The notes under the pieces: model-generated | What the model saw: only the letters and a program-made list of their open reading frames with translations | The model's database searches: none | Told to the model about the DNA's origin: nothing | Part shown: positions 62,712-64,000 of the stretch, one piece after another | How the letters are laid out: every line of letters starts with the position of its first letter | Position numbering within the stretch: position 1 is the stretch's first letter | Position numbers and translations under genes: made by a program | Assembly: GCF_000720455.1 (NCBI RefSeq) | Contig: NZ_JOAK01000010.1 | Coordinates: 62,001 to 126,000, forward strand | Direction: 5' to 3' | DNA length: 64,000 nucleotides | Origin: Streptomyces virginiae | GTDB lineage: Bacteria > Actinomycetota > Actinomycetes > Streptomycetales > Streptomycetaceae

Positions 62712-62902
62712 TCGTTCCGATGCCGGAGCGGTCACGGACGGGACCGTTGCAGTCCATGTCGCGTCAAGCGGACCGCAACTCCACGCAATAGGCCCGGTTC
62801 TTTACGATAAGTCGTCAATTGCGTAGGTGGCACCGATCACCCTTTCGTGTGCTTTTCACCAAAGACCTCAAGGGTCATGGAGGCACGACCGACAAAGGAT
62901 TC

Positions 62903-63790
62903 GTGAGTACCCTTGCGCACACCATGATGACCGCCGCCCGCCATGCCGACTCCGGCCTCGCCGGCGCGGGCGAACTCGACCGCTACCCCTACGCGGAGGC
63001 CCCCGGGTCCGACCGCGTCGGAGCACCCCACTGGGACGGCGCCGACGTCGAGTTGAGCCGCGTCGGCCGCCGCGCGGCAGGCAGCCGCGGCCGCGGACTC
63101 CACGGCCAACTCGTCCAGCAGCTCGGCCAGATGATCGTCTCCGGCGACCTCGGTGCGGACCGCCCCCTGGTCCCCGAGGAGATCGGCCAGCGCTTCGAGG
63201 TCTCCCGCACGGTCGTCCGCGAATCGCTGCGGGTCCTGGAGGCCAAGGGCCTCGTCAGCGCCCGCCCCAACGTCGGCACCCGCGTCCGCCCCGTCGCCGA
63301 CTGGAACCTGCTCGACCCCGACATCATCGAGTGGCGCGCCTTCGGGCCCCAGCGCGACGACCAGCGCCGCGAGCTGGGCGAGCTCCGCTGGACGATCGAG
63401 CCGCTCGCCGCCCGCCTCGCCGCCGGCCACGGCCGGCCGGACATCCAGCAGCGCCTGGCCGACATGGTCGAGATCATGGGCCACGCCCTCGGCCAGGGGG
63501 ACTCGATCACCTTCGCCCGCGCCGACAACGAGTTCCACGCGCTCCTCATCCAGGTCGCCGGCAACCGCATGCTGGAGCACCTCTCCGGCATCGTCTCCGC
63601 CGCCCTCCAGGTCTCCGGCAGCCCGATGACCTCCTGCGACCGCCCGAGCGAGGCCTGCGTCGCGCACCACGCACGGATGGTCGAGGCCCTCGCCGCGGGT
63701 GACGCGACGGGTGCCGAGAGCGCGATGCGCCAGCTCCTGACGGTTCATCCGGAGGTCGAGCGCGTGGTTCCCGCCCCGCGCGAGCACTGA
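62903..63790 (+). CDS. FadR-family GntR transcriptional regulator
   Basis: 295-aa regulator. After ~55 residues of variable N-terminus, a GntR wHTH (GLHGQLVQQLGQMIVSGDLG, EEIGQRFEVSRTVVRESLRVLEAKGLV) leads to an FCD ligand-binding domain (LGELRWTIEPLAARLAA, DNEFHALLIQVAGNRML). Many FCD proteins bind a metal and a carboxylate. The start is GTG 62903 behind AAAGGA. By synteny it is probably the gene before hrdB, but nothing in this window shows its target. Confidence 0.91.
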   Translation: MSTLAHTMMTAARHADSGLAGAGELDRYPYAEAPGSDRVGAPHWDGADVELSRVGRRAAGSRGRGLHGQLVQQLGQMIVSGDLGADRPLVPEEIGQRFEVSRTVVRESLRVLEAKGLVSARPNVGTRVRPVADWNLLDPDIIEWRAFGPQRDDQRRELGELRWTIEPLAARLAAGHGRPDIQQRLADMVEIMGHALGQGDSITFARADNEFHALLIQVAGNRMLEHLSGIVSAALQVSGSPMTSCDRPSEACVAHHARMVEALAAGDATGAESAMRQLLTVHPEVERVVPAPREH

Positions 63791-63818
63791 CGGGCGGGTG
63801 CGCGGGGGTGTACGAGAC

Positions 63819-63846
63819 GTCGCCGGGCCCGGTCGGGCCCGGCGAC
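63819..63846 (+). terminator. Hairpin terminator after the GntR regulator
   Basis: Perfect 12-bp stem (63819-63830 with 63835-63846), 4-nt loop, 29 bp after the stop codon. Confidence 0.85.
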
Positions 63847-64000
63847 ACCGGCGTGCGGACCCCTTCAGGAGCCGCCGCTTCCGCTCCGGAAACCGAGGGG
63901 TGTGACCGTATGACCGGCATCCGCGCATACGGGGTGTGACTCGGGACACGAAGATTGGGCGTAACGCTCCGCGAGGTCGCGCGATGACTTAAGAGGTGAT

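Noticed and set aside
1..64000. tRNA, rRNA, CRISPR arrays or insertion sequences
   Set aside because: No cloverleaf with a GTTCGA-type T-loop, no rRNA-like segment, no regular spacer repeats and no transposase-like reading frame were seen on either strand.

Overview
This is a high-GC actinobacterial window, almost certainly from a Streptomyces chromosome. The gene order hflX, NIS siderophore locus, dinG-type helicase, lexA, nrdR, nrdJ, then rnhB and a recQ-type helicase matches, from memory, the S. coelicolor SCO5796-SCO5820 neighbourhood. GTG starts, strong GGAGG ribosome sites and long GC hairpins without T-tracts fit that assignment. The last ~200 bases probably lead into hrdB by synteny; this is inferred, not seen.

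Region 1 (0-11.4 kb): a secreted M1 peptidase, the GTPase HflX, a secreted trypsin-like protein, and a four-gene NRPS-independent siderophore-type locus (aminotransferase, IucA/IucC synthetase, GNAT acyltransferase, second IucA/IucC synthetase). The locus has no hydroxylase or decarboxylase beside it. Region 2 (11.4-18.4 kb): DNA repair and dNTP supply: DinG-like helicase, LexA with an SOS box, NrdR with NrdR boxes, and the B12-dependent ribonucleotide reductase NrdJ. Region 3 (18.4-32 kb): HxlR/nitroreductase pair, arylamine N-acetyltransferase, a YdbC-like protein, a histidine phosphatase, an ADP-ribosylglycohydrolase, a DUF4153-type membrane protein, an MFS exporter with a divergent TetR regulator and two matching operators, RNase HII, two uncharacterised proteins and a RecQ helicase fused to a phosphoribosyltransferase domain. 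A remnant of a DUF1152-like gene lies at 19.5-19.65 kb.

Region 4 (32.0-56.2 kb) is an accessory type II polyketide gene cluster inserted in the core region. It has KS-alpha, chain-length factor, ACP, an ActIII-type ketoreductase, an ActVII-type aromatase/cyclase and an ActIV-type metallo-beta-lactamase-fold cyclase/thioesterase. Tailoring genes encode an ActVA-ORF5-like flavin monooxygenase, an LLM-class oxidoreductase, an SDR, an NTF2/SnoaL-like protein and a TylF-type O-methyltransferase. A sugar cassette (2,3-dehydratase, 3-aminotransferase, N,N-dimethyltransferase, 3,5-epimerase, 4-ketoreductase) and two glycosyltransferases predict a 2,3,6-trideoxy-3-dimethylamino-hexose. The chain-length factor keeps the F/T/F gatekeeper residues of the actinorhodin enzyme, so the core is probably an octaketide. 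The product is not identified. Two nearly identical SxxK serine hydrolases sit about 13.3 kb apart in direct orientation.

The cluster has one obvious pathway regulator, a SARP at 51389-52225. Seven intergenic regions in the cluster carry direct heptamer repeats (TNNAGSG-like) on a strict 11-bp grid, the known architecture of SARP operators. These arrays precede the hydrolases, the ketoreductase, the KS operon and its divergent glycosyltransferase, the LLM/SDR/NTF2 operon, the monooxygenase and the 55-kb intergenic region. They define a probable regulon and set the cluster borders near 32.0 and 56.2 kb.

Region 5 (56.3-64 kb) returns to core genes: a DUF4192 protein, a glycogen-debranching-like protein, a NrtR-type Nudix regulator, an ABC ATPase-permease fusion and a FadR-family GntR regulator.
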